64,000 nt of DNA from contig NZ_BAYE01000002.1 in the NCBI RefSeq assembly GCF_000685095.1, positions 434,001-498,000 on the forward strand. Reading direction: 5' to 3'. A program made the translations under genes and the position numbers. Under the pieces are notes generated by a model that was not told the origin of the DNA, made no database searches, and was given only the letters and a program-made list of their open reading frames with translations. Positions 26,475-37,300 of the stretch are shown here, piece after piece. Numbering within the stretch: position 1 is the stretch's first letter; each line of letters starts with the position of its first letter. The stretch is from Paraburkholderia caledonica NBRC 102488 (lineage in GTDB: Bacteria > Pseudomonadota > Gammaproteobacteria > Burkholderiales > Burkholderiaceae).

Positions 26475-26797
26475 CGAAACCCTCCCTTTACGCGGTTGCT
26501 TGATCGCCGATGATCGGAACTCGCGCGGGGTGCCTCCTGCCGACCAACCACATGGTACGCATGACCTTTTTTCCTCACGCCTGAAGGCCATCGCATACCT
26601 TCGCGCCCACATGACGTCGCCACGGTTCCGCGCGATCGCTAACCACCCTGGTCCTTGTCGTACGATCCATGTACGTAACCGGGTCGTCGAATGGCTGGGT
26701 GAATACGGCCAGGCCCGCCCCGCTTGCGTCGTCGTGTCGCCCCGCGGCACGCGGAGACTATACTTTGAGAGCAATTCCGGCAATTGGAGGACCTGCT
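26475..26797. other. Divergent promoter region, adh and crp-type gene
   Basis: Holds both promoters. I saw no FNR-consensus palindrome here; the nearest partial sequence, TTGATCGCC near 26500, lacks the second half-site. Confidence 0.5.
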
Positions 26798-27517
26798 GTG
26801 CCTGACGATCCACGCTTCAACGAAAACCATCTGCTTTCAGTTTTGCCAGAAGACGAAAGGGCCCGCCTTGCGCCGCATCTGGTCGCGATCGATATGACAT
26901 TGGGGCAGGTCGTGTACGAATCGGGCGACCGCCAGCACTTCGTTTATTTCCCTACGACTTCCATCGTATCCTTGCTCTACGTGATGGAAGATGGCGCGTC
27001 CGCCGAGATCGCGATCGTCGGCAATGAGGGAGTCATCGGCATCGCGCTGTTTATGGGCGGAGAAACGACGCCAAGCCGCGCAATCGTGCAAAGCGCTGGG
27101 GCGGCTTTCCGGTTAGACGCACGGATCCTGAAACAGGAATTCGGCCGCGCCGGCCCTGTGCAAAGGCTATTGTTGCGCTATACACAGGCCTTGATCACCC
27201 AAATGGCTCAGACCGCTGTATGCAACAGGCACCATTCGATAGACCAGCAACTGTGCCGGTGGCTGTTGCTCAGCATGGACCGCCTGCCGTCCAACGAACT
27301 GAAGATGACGCAAGAGCTGATTGCGAACATGCTCGGCGTGCGGCGTTCCGGTGTGACGGAGGCAGCGCTGAAGCTTCAGGACGCCGGGCTGATTCGCTAT
27401 AGTCATGGACACATCCAGGTGCTTGACCGACCAGGGCTCGAAAAACGCGTGTGTGAGTGTTATCGCGTCGTGAAGCGCGAGTTCGACCGTCTGCTGCCCG
27501 ATTTGAAGGCCATATAA
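26798..27517 (+). CDS. Crp/Fnr-family regulator without Fe-S cysteines
   Basis: 239 residues from a GTG at 26798, with GGAGG seven bases before it. A cyclic-nucleotide-type beta-barrel spans about 20-130 (YESGDRQHFVYFPTTSIVSL, then GNEGVIGIALFMGG) and a C-terminal winged helix contains MTQELIANMLGVRRSGVTEA. The N-terminus has no cysteine cluster, so it cannot hold the oxygen-sensing [4Fe-4S] of FNR. The recognition helix (VRRSGVTEAALKL) lacks the Glu-x-x-Ser-Arg of FNR, so its binding site is probably not TTGAT-N4-ATCAA. It resembles the many Crp-like proteins of Burkholderia with an unknown effector. Confidence 0.9.
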   Translation: MPDDPRFNENHLLSVLPEDERARLAPHLVAIDMTLGQVVYESGDRQHFVYFPTTSIVSLLYVMEDGASAEIAIVGNEGVIGIALFMGGETTPSRAIVQSAGAAFRLDARILKQEFGRAGPVQRLLLRYTQALITQMAQTAVCNRHHSIDQQLCRWLLLSMDRLPSNELKMTQELIANMLGVRRSGVTEAALKLQDAGLIRYSHGHIQVLDRPGLEKRVCECYRVVKREFDRLLPDLKAI

Positions 27518-27572
27518 ATCGGCTCTAACGGGCGGCGCATCTCCGCCCTGCCCGATCTGAAGCCCCTGTCGC

Positions 27573-27989
27573 CTACGTGCGGTTCGACTGCGCCTTAAGC
27601 TCCCGCATCGTCTGTTCGGCGCGCTTGCTGATCGCCGCCAACGCTTCCGTCTGCGACTTCTGTGCCATCTCGGCAAGCTCGCGCATGTTCTCAAACGCCG
27701 TCTTCAGCGCTTGCTGAACGAAGTCTCTCCGTTGTGCCATCGACTCCATCGGATTCTCGCCGCTCATCCGACCCGCTGTGGCCTGGATCTCGCGCGCGCT
27801 CGCATTAAGCATTTCCGTTTGCTTTCGAACTAGTGCCTGCATTCCTTCATACGCGAGCGTGTTGGCCTCCGCGAGAGCTTCGACGTCCTTTCGCCGCGCT
27901 TCCAGCAACGACGTCATATCGACGCCGGGCAATTTGAAGCTCTCCAGCATCTTGCTGAAATCCGTGATCTGGGGAAAAGGTGTTGCCAT
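27573..27989 (-). CDS. Phasin-family protein
   Basis: 138 residues from the ATG at 27989 (GGAGAG upstream). All-helical, amphipathic and rich in Ala, Glu and Gln, with the phasin-type blocks DFSKMLESFKLPGVDMTSLL, RRKDVEALAEANTLAYEGMQ and EMLNASAREIQATAGRM. Phasins coat polyhydroxyalkanoate granules. It precedes satP and acs in the opposite order of transcription (acs, satP, this gene, all leftward), so the three may be one operon linking acetate uptake and activation to PHB storage. Confidence 0.85.
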   Translation of the reverse strand: MATPFPQITDFSKMLESFKLPGVDMTSLLEARRKDVEALAEANTLAYEGMQALVRKQTEMLNASAREIQATAGRMSGENPMESMAQRRDFVQQALKTAFENMRELAEMAQKSQTEALAAISKRAEQTMRELKAQSNRT

Positions 27990-28052
27990 GGTGACTCTCC
28001 TATCGACATACTCGTGAACAACCAGTAACGAGGCACTTTCCGGCACTGTCCG

Positions 28053-28652
28053 CTACAGAGTAACCGCGTGCCGGCTGAACGTCCTCGCCTCACCGATCGG
28101 AAGCACCTTCCGCTGATATACTTCGTTGATGACATCGGCGCCAGACAGATAGAACGCGAGCACGGCTGTGAGCAGCCCTCCGTATCCGCCCGCCATGCGA
28201 AGCGCTAATGAGCCCGTCCATTCGCCGCCGGCGAGCAGGAGGAACGTTATCCACAACGCGAGAAAGATGAATTGGAGTACGCGCGGCGAGCGGAACGTGG
28301 CGAGCCACATGTAGAACGTGAAGACGCCCCAAAGGAACAGATACCAGCCAATGAAGGCAGCAGGCACCTTGCCATGAAAGAACACGATAAACAAAGCAAG
28401 AGACCACCAGAACGCCCCATAGCTCAGGAACGCCGTCGCACCGAACGTATTGCCTCTCGGCAGTTCCATCACGCCTGCGATCGCTTGCGCGGTGCCGCCG
28501 TACGCGAGCGCGCAGGCCAACACGAGGCCCATCGAATCGCCCGAAAACCAGCCCGCGTTAATCATGCTCAGCAGCCAGGTGGTCAGCGCGAATCCCGCTA
28601 GCCCAAGCGGTGCCGGGTTCGCCAGTTTCATTTGAATCGATGCGGTACTCAT
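28053..28652 (-). CDS. satP: Acetate/succinate transporter, GPR1/FUN34/YaaH family
   Basis: 199 residues with six hydrophobic segments. The family signature NPAPLGLAGFALTTWLLSM is near the N-terminus, with YGGTAQAIAGVMELPRGNTF following. It imports acetate as a proton symporter at the inner membrane. It lies between acs (48 bases upstream) and the phasin gene, all on the minus strand, giving an uptake, activation and storage unit. Confidence 0.93.
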   Translation of the reverse strand: MSTASIQMKLANPAPLGLAGFALTTWLLSMINAGWFSGDSMGLVLACALAYGGTAQAIAGVMELPRGNTFGATAFLSYGAFWWSLALFIVFFHGKVPAAFIGWYLFLWGVFTFYMWLATFRSPRVLQFIFLALWITFLLLAGGEWTGSLALRMAGGYGGLLTAVLAFYLSGADVINEVYQRKVLPIGEARTFSRHAVTL

Positions 28653-28700
28653 GCTCTGCTCCTGAAGGTATTGCGTACGCCGCGACGAACGCTCCCGCGC

Positions 28701-30674
28701 TCAACGAAGCTGGTCCAGAATGGCGGGATTTTCGAGCGTCGACACATCCTGTGTGATCTCCTCGCCCGCTGCAAGCGAGCGAAGCAAGCGGCGCATGATC
28801 TTGCCCGAACGAGTTTTCGGCAAGTTCTCGCCGAAACGGATCTCCTTGGGCTTCGCGATCGGCCCGATTTCCTTGCCGACCCATGCGCGCAATTCATTCG
28901 CGATTTTTTCCGCTGCGTCGCCTTCCGGACGCGGGCCTTTGAGCACTACAAACGCCACCACCACTTCCCCGGTTGTCTCGTCCGCACGGCCGACGACAGC
29001 CGCCTCCGCCACCATCGCGTTGGCTACCAGCGCCGACTCGATCTCCATCGTGCCGAGCCGGTGGCCGGACACGTTTAGCACATCGTCGATGCGACCGGTG
29101 ATCGTGAAGTAGCCGGTCTCCTTGTCACGGATCGCGCCGTCACCGGCGAGGTACAGCTTGCCGCCGAGATCTTCGGGAAAATAGCCCTTTTTGAAGCGCG
29201 CCGGGTCGTGCCAGACCGTGCGCAGCATCGAGGGCCAGGGGCGCTTGATGACCAGAATCCCGCCCTGCCCGTTCGGCACGTCCTGCCCGGTTTCGTCGAC
29301 GACGGCCGCCAGGATGCCCGGCAGCGGCAGCGTGCACGACCCAGGCACGAGTGACGTCGCGCCCGGCAGCGGCGTGATCATGTGGCCGCCGGTTTCCGTC
29401 TGCCACCATGTGTCGATGACGGGACAGCGCCCGGCGCCGACGTTCTCGTAGTACCACATCCATGCTGCTGGATTGATCGGCTCACCGACCGTCCCGATGA
29501 TCCGCAGCGTCGAGAGATCGAAGCTCTTGGGATGGACCGACGGATCTGCGTCCGACACCTTGATCAGCGAGCGAATTGCCGTCGGCGCGGTGTAGAAGGT
29601 TGTGACCTTGTGCCGGGCGATCATGTCCCAGAAGCGGCCTGCGTTAGGATAGGTCGGCACACCTTCGAACACGACCTGCGTCGCGCCGATCGCGGTCGGG
29701 CCATAGGCGATGTAGCTGTGCCCAGTGATCCAGCCGATGTCCGCCGTACACCAGAACACGTCCGCAGGCTTCCAGTCGAAGGTCCACTTCATAGTCTGCG
29801 CGGCCCAAAGCAGGAAGCCGCCGGTGCTGTGCTGCACACCCTTTGGCGTTCCGGTCGAACCGGACGTGTAAAGGATAAAGAGCGGATGCTCTGCCCCGAC
29901 CCATTCAGGCTCGCACGTGTCGGCTTCGCATTCGGTGATTTCATGGAGCCACAGGTCGCGCTTCGGATTCCACTGAACTTTGCCGCCGGTGCGTCGGTAG
30001 ACGATCACGCTCGAAACGGCTTCGCAACCGCCCGAGGCAAGAGCATCGTCGGCGATGCTCTTCAGCGGCAACGCCTTGCCGCCGCGCATCTGTTCGTCGC
30101 AGGTGATCAGCGCCGTTGCACCGACGTCTACTATCCGCTCGTTCAGCGACTTCGCCGAGAAGCCCCCGAACACGACCGAATGCGTGGCTCCAATACGGGC
30201 GCAGGCCTGCATCGCGACAACGCCTTCGATCGACATAGGCATGTAGATGACGACGCGATCGCTTTTTTTCACGCCCCGCCTTTTTAGCGCGTTTGCGCAC
30301 CGGCACACACGTTGCAGCAGGTCGCGGTAGGTCACATGTGTAACCGTGCCGTCGTCGGCTTCGAAAATCAACGCAACCCTTTCGCCGTTGCCTGCCTCGA
30401 CGTGTCGGTCAAGGCAGTTATACGATGCGTTCAGTTCGCCGTCTTCGAACCAGGTATAGAACGGCGCATTCGTCTCGTCCAGTGTTGTCGAGAACGGCTT
30501 CCTCCAGGTCACCGTTTCCCTTGCGAGGCGTGCCCAAAAGCCTTCGTAGTCGCGCCCGGCTTCGGCGATCAGCGACTGGTAAGCATCCATTCCGGAGATC
30601 TCCGCCCGAGCGGCAAGATCAGCGGGCGGGGGAAAGACAAGTCCTTCGTGAACAGTCGATTCAATGAGTGACAT
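28701..30674 (-). CDS. acs: Acetyl-CoA synthetase
   Basis: 657 residues, the full Acs length. The AMP-binding P-loop is [12 protein letters not shown], with [23 protein letters not shown] and the acetylation-site motif [10 protein letters not shown] (Lys near the C-terminus) all present. It converts acetate, ATP and CoA to acetyl-CoA through acetyl-AMP. As first gene of the acs-satP-phasin run it provides high-affinity acetate assimilation, the opposite direction to the pta-ackA pair in the same window. Lysine acetylation is the usual control of this enzyme. Confidence 0.95.
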   Translation of the reverse strand: MSLIESTVHEGLVFPPPADLAARAEISGMDAYQSLIAEAGRDYEGFWARLARETVTWRKPFSTTLDETNAPFYTWFEDGELNASYNCLDRHVEAGNGERVALIFEADDGTVTHVTYRDLLQRVCRCANALKRRGVKKSDRVVIYMPMSIEGVVAMQACARIGATHSVVFGGFSAKSLNERIVDVGATALITCDEQMRGGKALPLKSIADDALASGGCEAVSSVIVYRRTGGKVQWNPKRDLWLHEITECEADTCEPEWVGAEHPLFILYTSGSTGTPKGVQHSTGGFLLWAAQTMKWTFDWKPADVFWCTADIGWITGHSYIAYGPTAIGATQVVFEGVPTYPNAGRFWDMIARHKVTTFYTAPTAIRSLIKVSDADPSVHPKSFDLSTLRIIGTVGEPINPAAWMWYYENVGAGRCPVIDTWWQTETGGHMITPLPGATSLVPGSCTLPLPGILAAVVDETGQDVPNGQGGILVIKRPWPSMLRTVWHDPARFKKGYFPEDLGGKLYLAGDGAIRDKETGYFTITGRIDDVLNVSGHRLGTMEIESALVANAMVAEAAVVGRADETTGEVVVAFVVLKGPRPEGDAAEKIANELRAWVGKEIGPIAKPKEIRFGENLPKTRSGKIMRRLLRSLAAGEEITQDVSTLENPAILDQLR

Positions 30675-31573
30675 TTTGCATTCCTGTGTTCGCGAGTGTC
30701 AGCTGCCGAGAATCCAGTTCGTCGCCGCCGATCGCTATGAAAGTTGGTCCGACAGGACCCGTCCGACAGCCATCGTTCGCCTCGAGGACTGCTGGCTAGA
30801 GCTTCCGCCAACAACTAGTCGTGACGGAGGGAGCGCTGCGTTGCCGCTCCACTCACTCGCCGCAACGGAGACAGCGGCGGCAAATAAGGTGATCTTGATG
30901 GGAGGCATCGTGGCCGTGCCTTGACTGAAGCAAGGCCGCTGATGGAAGCGATCGACGATGATCGCGCTGCGCCACGCTGTCTCAGGCACGTCTCAGGCAC
31001 CTTCCCACGGAGAGCGTGGCATCCATGACATGCTGCGCGCACATCGAGGAGAGAGTCGGTACGGTAGCGTACGGGTTTGACTGTCCATACATTCGCTTCC
31101 GGCATCGCTGCCGACTAAAGCAAGTCACGATCAAGGAGACCGGGGGCGTCGCGGCCTTGCCGGCGAGCGAGGCAGACATGACACGCACAGGCTCGATTAT
31201 CTTTGGTCATGCGAACTTTCACGTGGTGACACAACGCCCATGAGACGCTTTCGCGTGAGTCAGCTCTCAAGGCCGATCCTGCCGCAGCGTCTGATCCCGG
31301 GCGGGACGGGCGGCGGCCCAGCGTGGCGCGGTCGGGGACGTCGCATCGTCGGCTTTGTTGAGTTGACGGCTGTAGACTAATTGTTTGGCCCATGCATAGT
31401 TATCCTTATCAGATAACTTTCTGGAATGTGGACGTGACAGTCCAACCAAGCCATCTGGCTAAGCGTTTCTGGAGTACGGCGCGATGACATGCTGCGTTCA
31501 ATTGCCAGTGATTGTCAGCGTCCGCAACGGGGGCCCGTGAGCAAGGCACAGGCAAGCAGGGCCGCTACTAGCC
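30675..31573. other. Intergenic, promoter of acs and decayed DNA
   Basis: Nine hundred bases with only short antisense-like frames and no supported gene. It contains the acs promoter region and the inverted repeat at 31398-31418 described separately. Confidence 0.45.
31398..31418. promoter_or_regulatory. Inverted repeat AGTTATC-N7-GATAACT
   Basis: A perfect seven-base inverted repeat with a seven-base spacer in an AT-rich patch about 180 bases before the glucan-synthase remnant. No T-run follows, so an operator is more likely than a terminator. The binding protein is unknown. Confidence 0.35.
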
Positions 31574-32251
31574 TTGGAGCTCGAAAAGTTTCAATCAGCC
31601 GGGGGCTGTAAATGTGCCGTCGTTTTTTCATGGCGCCCTAAGGGTAGCGGAAATCTGGAACGCGAATCACAAGGTAGCGATGAAACGAGTTTCAAAGGCG
31701 CACACGCGCAACGCGCCGGCGGCCCCGGCTATCACCTGATCGCCGAGGGCCGGCGAGCACTCGAGCGGACGATCGGATTCCGTGCGCCCGTGCGTCTGCG
31801 GATCACGCGCCTTAACGTCCGCCTCGGCATCGGCGGCTACGTCGGCACGATCCTGACGCTCGCCCTGACGTTACTGGCGCTCGCGTTGTGGGCACTGTCC
31901 ACACTGGCGCCGCGCGGTCCCGAAGCTTCGGTACTCGTGTTGTTTGCCCTATGCGGATTCCTGCCCGTCACCGAGGTCGCGACCGCGCTAATCGATCGCG
32001 CGGTGACATGGAATTTCGGCGCAATCACGTTGCCGGCCGTCGGCCAGGAAGGGTCGCTGCATCAGCGCGTCTTCTCGGGCCCCGGCGGGACGGACCCGTA
32101 CGCGGCGGCCGTGTCCGATGTCTATCAGGACCTGTTCGGCGAAGGGTCGTATACCGGCAAGGGCATTTACGACGTCGATGCGGCGCGCGCCGGGCTAGCG
32201 TCGGATGTCGAGGTGGTCGAGGAAGTGCCGATAATTGCCAAGCTCTCCTGA
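31574..32251 (+). pseudogene. Cyclic beta-glucan synthase (NdvB-type) remnant
   Basis: About 225 residues remain of a protein usually near 2,800. The first recognisable block is GYHLIAEGRRALERTIGFRA followed by a membrane pair (LTLALTLLALALWAL, VLVLFALCGFLPVTEVATAL) typical of NdvB. The text then jumps at about 32035 to the catalytic domain (RVFSGPGGTDPYAAAVSDVY, QDLFGEGSYTGKGIYDVDA) and again, after VDA, to ARAGLASDVEVVEE. Two in-frame deletions and a missing 3' end leave an open frame, but the glycosyltransferase active centre is gone. The first 50 or so residues do not match the family and may be fused junk. Confidence 0.8.
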
Positions 32252-32261
32252 CGGTCGACCT

Positions 32262-32663
32262 TTATTCCGAGAGCGGAATGCCCGTTTCGAGCGGAGCGTT
32301 CTTAGCAAGATTTTCGACGAACACATGCGCTCCACGCTGATACTGCTGGAACTGCGACTGCGCCGTTGAAGAGAGCCCGCCTTGAATTCCCGACAGGATT
32401 TCATAGACCTGACGACTGTATGCCGAGACCTTTTCCGCCATCGGCTTCGCGAGACTCGTTGACAGCACGAACAGCTCCTCCGGCCGCGCGGACACCGCCT
32501 TCATCACGATGGCCTGGTTTTCAGCGAGAGTTACCTTGATGGCCTGCAGATTCAGCGCGGTGAGCTTCTCGAGTCCGGCAAATGCGCTGTTCGACAGACC
32601 GAACAGCTGCTGGACGTTGGGGCTCTGAGCTTCTACAAATTGGTGGGGAATGACGGTGTTCAT
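32262..32663 (-). CDS. Phasin-family protein (second copy)
   Basis: 133 residues from the ATG at 32663 (CAGGAGCAG upstream); an in-frame upstream extension is rejected. It has the TIGR01841-type phasin pattern: LFGLSNSAFAGLEKLTALNL, QAIKVTLAENQAIVMKAVSA and a helical end (FQQYQRGAHVFVENLAKNAP). It binds the surface of PHB granules. It stands alone, converging on the glucan-synthase remnant, and is different in sequence from the phasin at 27573, so the window carries two distinct granule proteins. Confidence 0.9.
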   Translation of the reverse strand: MNTVIPHQFVEAQSPNVQQLFGLSNSAFAGLEKLTALNLQAIKVTLAENQAIVMKAVSARPEELFVLSTSLAKPMAEKVSAYSRQVYEILSGIQGGLSSTAQSQFQQYQRGAHVFVENLAKNAPLETGIPLSE

Positions 32664-33410
32664 GACTGCTCCTGTTACGAAGGGCGGCGAATGCAAGAAA
32701 TCTGCTTCAAATTCCAACCACGCGCCGAGGCCGAAGGCCGTTTGCTGCGCTGCAACAAAATTCATTGTACGGCCGATTTCTGGGAAGTCAATCGATTCCC
32801 GGGCACGGCATCCCCGGGGCGGTCGAGCCAGGAGAAACTGTTAAATGATTGACAGCGATGACATCTACACCTTTCGGAGGCGTTCATCTCACCCATGTTT
32901 ACCTTCGCAAAAAGCTGCAGATTGCAACGTCAGCGCGAGCGTACGGCTCCGACGCGGGAGCGCCGCCCAGGCCGTCTGCCCGAAAAGGGCAGGCACCGAT
33001 CCGCGCGCCTTCGAGTGTCATTGTTGTCAGCCGCCGACATAAGCCCGGACACAACAGTGCGGCTGTGACCACTGGCGCAATGAAGGCCTTCACTGCATAA
33101 GCAGGCGCGGCAGGGACGAACTGAATATAGGTGGTTTTCGCCTGTTGATAAGGAGTACGCTAAGGACGTCAGCGGCGCTGTGAGGCAACAGCGATGAGGC
33201 GTCCGGAAGGTACCGCCATCGCGAACAGTTTCAGCCCGCACATTCCAGGCGAACACCGACCTGTTCGCGCTGACTCGTCCACGTGTCGGCTCCCGCGCGT
33301 CGCGCGCAGGCGTCCCAACTGCGAACTCAGTCCGCCTGTCCGCTCTGGCCAACTTTGAGCAGGCGCAGGCGCGCCTAACTACTTACGATTCACCTTGATA
33401 GGGGCATACC
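32664..33410. other. Intergenic, no gene recognised
   Basis: Contains the phasin promoter at its left end and the CBS-gene leader at its right end. A leftward frame from a GTG at 33093 (KAFIAPVVTAALLC) looks like the signal peptide of a small exported protein that has lost its downstream frame; it has no ribosome site and is not called a gene. Confidence 0.4.
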
Positions 33411-34157
33411 ATGCTGGTTAGAGAGCGGATGAAAGATGCGGTCTGCGTTACACCGGACCAGACGTTGGCTGCGGCAGCGCGCATTCTTAAGCGCGAAAAT
33501 ATTGGCTGTCTTCCAGTGTGCCAGGACGACACGGTTCTCGGGATGATTACTGACCGGGACATCGCAATGCGCGGCGTGGCCGACGGTTTCGACTCAAACG
33601 TGATGAAAGTCAGCGACGTCATGTCGTTGGACATCATCCGTTGCGGCGAAGACGACACGGTCGAGTCAGCAGTGCTGACAATGCACGCGGCTCATGTGCA
33701 GAGGCTCGCTGTTACCGACGGCGACGGACGTCTGGTCGGCGTCATCTCCATGAGCGATGTGGAAGGCGGCGCTTCAGAAAGGCGCCCATACGAAGTTGTC
33801 TTCTACAGGGAAGTTCTGGACCATGCGGGGATGCCGCATCACAGCGAGCTAATGCGCGTGGCGGTGGCCCAAGGAACGAAGCAGGAGGCCGTGGAAGCAG
33901 CAATCGTTCAGTTTGAGAAGGTTCGGCAGGTGTCCAATTGGGCGACGATTGCCAACGGGTACGATGTCGTCACGATGTCTATCGATTCAGACGGCGGGCG
34001 CGTCGAGGACGTCGAGTGCACCTCCGAGCGTGACGCCCATATTCGCCCCCGCGCACGGACATTGTGGGAAGAAGCCGGTGCTCCTGAAGGACGGGATGTG
34101 CAATTCTGGGAGCAGGCAGCAAACGAAGTGGATGCGGACCGTCGACGAGCGAAATAA
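33411..34157 (+). CDS. CBS-domain protein with DUF2934 tail
   Basis: 248 residues. Two CBS domains occupy about 1-125 (MKDAVCVTPDQTLAAAARIL, GMITDRDIAMRGVADG, DVMSLDIIRCGEDDTVESAV, GVISMSDVEGG), the classic adenosyl-ligand sensor pair. A middle block of about 75 residues (VVFYREVLDHAGMPHHSELM, VQFEKVRQVSNWATIANGYD) has no family I know. The last 40 residues (IRPRARTLWEEAGAPEGRDV, QFWEQAANEV) match DUF2934, normally a free-standing small protein. A fused energy-sensing protein of unknown output. The ATG is preceded by a GATAGGGG sequence. Confidence 0.85.
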   Translation: MLVRERMKDAVCVTPDQTLAAAARILKRENIGCLPVCQDDTVLGMITDRDIAMRGVADGFDSNVMKVSDVMSLDIIRCGEDDTVESAVLTMHAAHVQRLAVTDGDGRLVGVISMSDVEGGASERRPYEVVFYREVLDHAGMPHHSELMRVAVAQGTKQEAVEAAIVQFEKVRQVSNWATIANGYDVVTMSIDSDGGRVEDVECTSERDAHIRPRARTLWEEAGAPEGRDVQFWEQAANEVDADRRRAK

Positions 34158-34365
34158 TGGATATTAACAAGATGGTGTTCGCAGGACGATTCAACCTGCT
34201 CCGATATGTCGCGGAGCGCGCTTCCGTCTTTCCCCCCGCCGGTCGCTGCGAGCTTATGCCCCTGAGAATGCGTTTGTCCCCGGCCGTGAGGGGTCTTCGC
34301 CGCTAATCGCTTCGTGGTGCGACTCACCGTTGGGTCACCGCCAGGAACGCTGAGGTGTATAAAAC

Positions 34366-37300
34366 TCAATCCGTCAGCGTGCGTCGTGTTGAGGTTAAGT
34401 GACTCATAAAGCGCTCCAGCTTGTCGAGCAGAACGTTGCCCTTCGCCTGGATCCTTTCCAGTTCCTCGTCTTCCAGCCCCTGGCGGAATGCCTGAAGCGC
34501 ATTAAGTAGCGGTGGATACTGCAAAACCATGGCCGAACCGGCGACGCGGTGATGCCACTCACGCAAAGCGGCGAGCTCAGGGTGACGCAGCAGGATGCGA
34601 AACGCACTAATGTCGGCCTCGGTGCTCTGAACAAATACGTGGAGCAAGGTCCCGACGTCGGACCATGATCCCATCGTCTGCCTAAGCCCTTCGAGATTCA
34701 GGGGCGGCAGGCTTGCGTCGGTGCTCGCCGGTATCCCCACATTCAAGTTTTCGATTTCGGCCGATCGTGCCGCATCCCCGACCGCCCATGTCTCGGACAG
34801 CATGACGGTCTCTGGGAGCCATTTCTGCAGACATGCGTACAGGAGATCAAGTTGGGCAGGCTTGATCAAACAATCATCCATGCCGGCATCACGGCAACGC
34901 TGAGGTTCTTCAGACTCGATGCTGGCGGTGATTCCGATAATCGGCAAGCGTCGCGCGTCTCCGCGCGCCCGCTCACGCTCACGCACCGAGCGCGCGAGCG
35001 CGTAGCCGTCCAGTTGTGGCATGTGACAGTCAGTGAAAAGCATCGCATAGTCGTGGGTGTCATAGGCATCGAGCGCTTCCAGTCCATTCGCCGTGGCGTC
35101 GCAGGCATAGCCCAGCAGGTGCAACTGTCGCTCGATCAATTGCCGGTTGATGGGGTTGTCCTCGGAGACGAGGATGAGCGTGCCGTCACGCTTCGCCTGC
35201 TCGCGCGAGCGCGCCGCGGCCGCGAGTGGCACGGTTGGCACCATGTCATTCGGCAGCGGGGCGCCGACGACGGCGGCTATGCAGGCTGCCCGCAGTCCGC
35301 GCCACGAAAGGGGATTGATGCTAAGCCGAATGTCGCTCCCGGTTAGACGATAGCCTGCTGACTTGGGTCGCTCCGTGATATGAATCACTGGCGCGTGACC
35401 AAGAGCCGCCGGCAGCGGCTCATCGTCGTCTAGAAATACCGCGTCCACTGCGGCCACCGCACGAAGCTCCTTGGCGCTGACGGTCCTCGGGTCCAGCAGT
35501 ACAGCTTTGACGCCGAGTGCAGCGAGTCCGTCAGCAATGGCCGACACGGCCTCAGCGTCACGCAGCAGCACCACCATCTGGGCGCCGCCCAGGACCTCGT
35601 CATCGTAGGCTCTGCGCTCGACGGGCAGACTCAGGAGCAAGGTGACACGCGTTCCAGCACCGAGCTGACTATGCAGTTCCAGTGTGCCGCCCATGCGTTT
35701 TATGAGTCGATCGCAGATGCTCAGGCCCAGGCCAGTGCCGCCGAAGCGGCGGGAGGTGGTGGAGTCCGCTTGCACGAACGGCTCGAAAAGCGTGAGCTGT
35801 ATGTCTTCCGCGATGCCGATCCCTGTGTCAGCGACCGTAATGGCAAGGGTCTGCATTTCAATGGGGGCAGTCTCGAGGCGGTCAGGCTCCAGACTGCCCA
35901 CAACCAAAGAGTTCTCGTCCATGTTGTGGGCGATGGGTAAGTCGTCTCGTGGGACAGGCGGGTCAGGGCGACGCGAGGCGACGTCGATGAACACCGAAAC
36001 TTCGCCCTGCTGCGTGAACTTGATCGCATTGCTGAGCAGATTAAACAGAACCTGCCGCAATCGAACGCTGTCGCCGCGCAGGCTGGCGGCGACAGCGGCG
36101 GTGACATGCAAGCGCAGTTTCAGGCCCTTTTCGTGAGCTTTGGATGCGAGCAGCCCGAGCGCCAGATCGCACGTCTCGCGCATGTCAAACGGCGAATCCT
36201 CAAAATCAAGCTTGCCCGCCTCGATCTTGGAGTAGTCGAGAATGTCATCCAGAATCTGGAGTAACGCGCCCGCGGAGTCTTGAATCATGCGAAGCATGGC
36301 TGCCTGTTCGCCGTGCAGCCCGGTTTGGCCTAGCACTTCAACCAATCCCAGCACACCACTCATTGGGGTGCGAATCTCGTGGCTCATCATTGCCAGAAAC
36401 TGGTCTTTCGCGCGCGAAGCACTCTCGGCGACGTCGCGCGCAGCCGAGAGCTCCTCGGCTCGCAAGTGCTCGCTTGTGACATCGATACAGTACCCGCTCC
36501 ACAGCGTACTGCCATCCCCCTCGCGTTGGGGAATGGCCCTCGTCTGGATCCATCGGTACCCTTCGGCATACTTTGAGCGAAACTCTTTGGCGAGCGGCTG
36601 CAAGGCGTGTGCGGATTCCTCAATAGCCGCCAACAGCAGCGCTCTATCTTCGGGATGAGGGTAGCTGTCGAGAAACTCCGCGTCCTGCCGCAGGTCGTCC
36701 AGTTCAATCGCCGACAGCAGCTCCAGATTGCCGCCCACGTAGGGAAGGCTGAGCTTGCCAATCGGGTCCCGCCTCATCTGTAGCACCAGGGCGGGCAGAT
36801 TGCGGGTGACGTCCTCCAGGCGTTGCTCGGTGTCATGTACTTTACGCTCGGCCTCAATTGCGGAAGTGATGTCGACGACCGCCCCGACCGCTCCCGTGAC
36901 CTCGCCACGTTCGTTCAGAAGAGGGCCGTGCCAGTACAAACCGTGCCTCGACGTACCGGACGCATCCAGATAGTCGACGCGGACGCCCTTATGCCAAATG
37001 CCGCGCTGCGTTGCATGAGCAATCGCCTCTATCAGTTTGCCCCTCTGACCAGGAAACAGGCTACATTCTTCCACGGTCTTGCCCAGCATGTCCTCACGAC
37101 GCAGTCCAACCAACTGTTCGAAGGCGGAGTTGACCTCGATATAGCGGTCGGCCTGGTCACTAACGCCAATTGGAATCGGCGCCATATCCATCAGCATTGT
37201 GCGAAAGCGCAACTGGAATGCGAGCTGCTGTTCGGTCTGTTTCCGGTGGCGCACCTCGCGTCGAAGCCTGAAGAATGCATGCAGAAGCACAATCAGGCCC

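Noticed and set aside
25464..26513. 349-residue plus-strand open frame
   Set aside because: Antisense shadow of the alcohol dehydrogenase.
26798..27517. Calling the Crp/Fnr gene the oxygen sensor FNR
   Set aside because: No N-terminal cysteine cluster and the recognition helix lacks the FNR Glu-x-x-Ser-Arg contacts.
33000..33093. Small exported gene starting with KAFIAPVVTAALLC
   Set aside because: Start is a GTG without a ribosome site and the mature part does not resemble a protein family.
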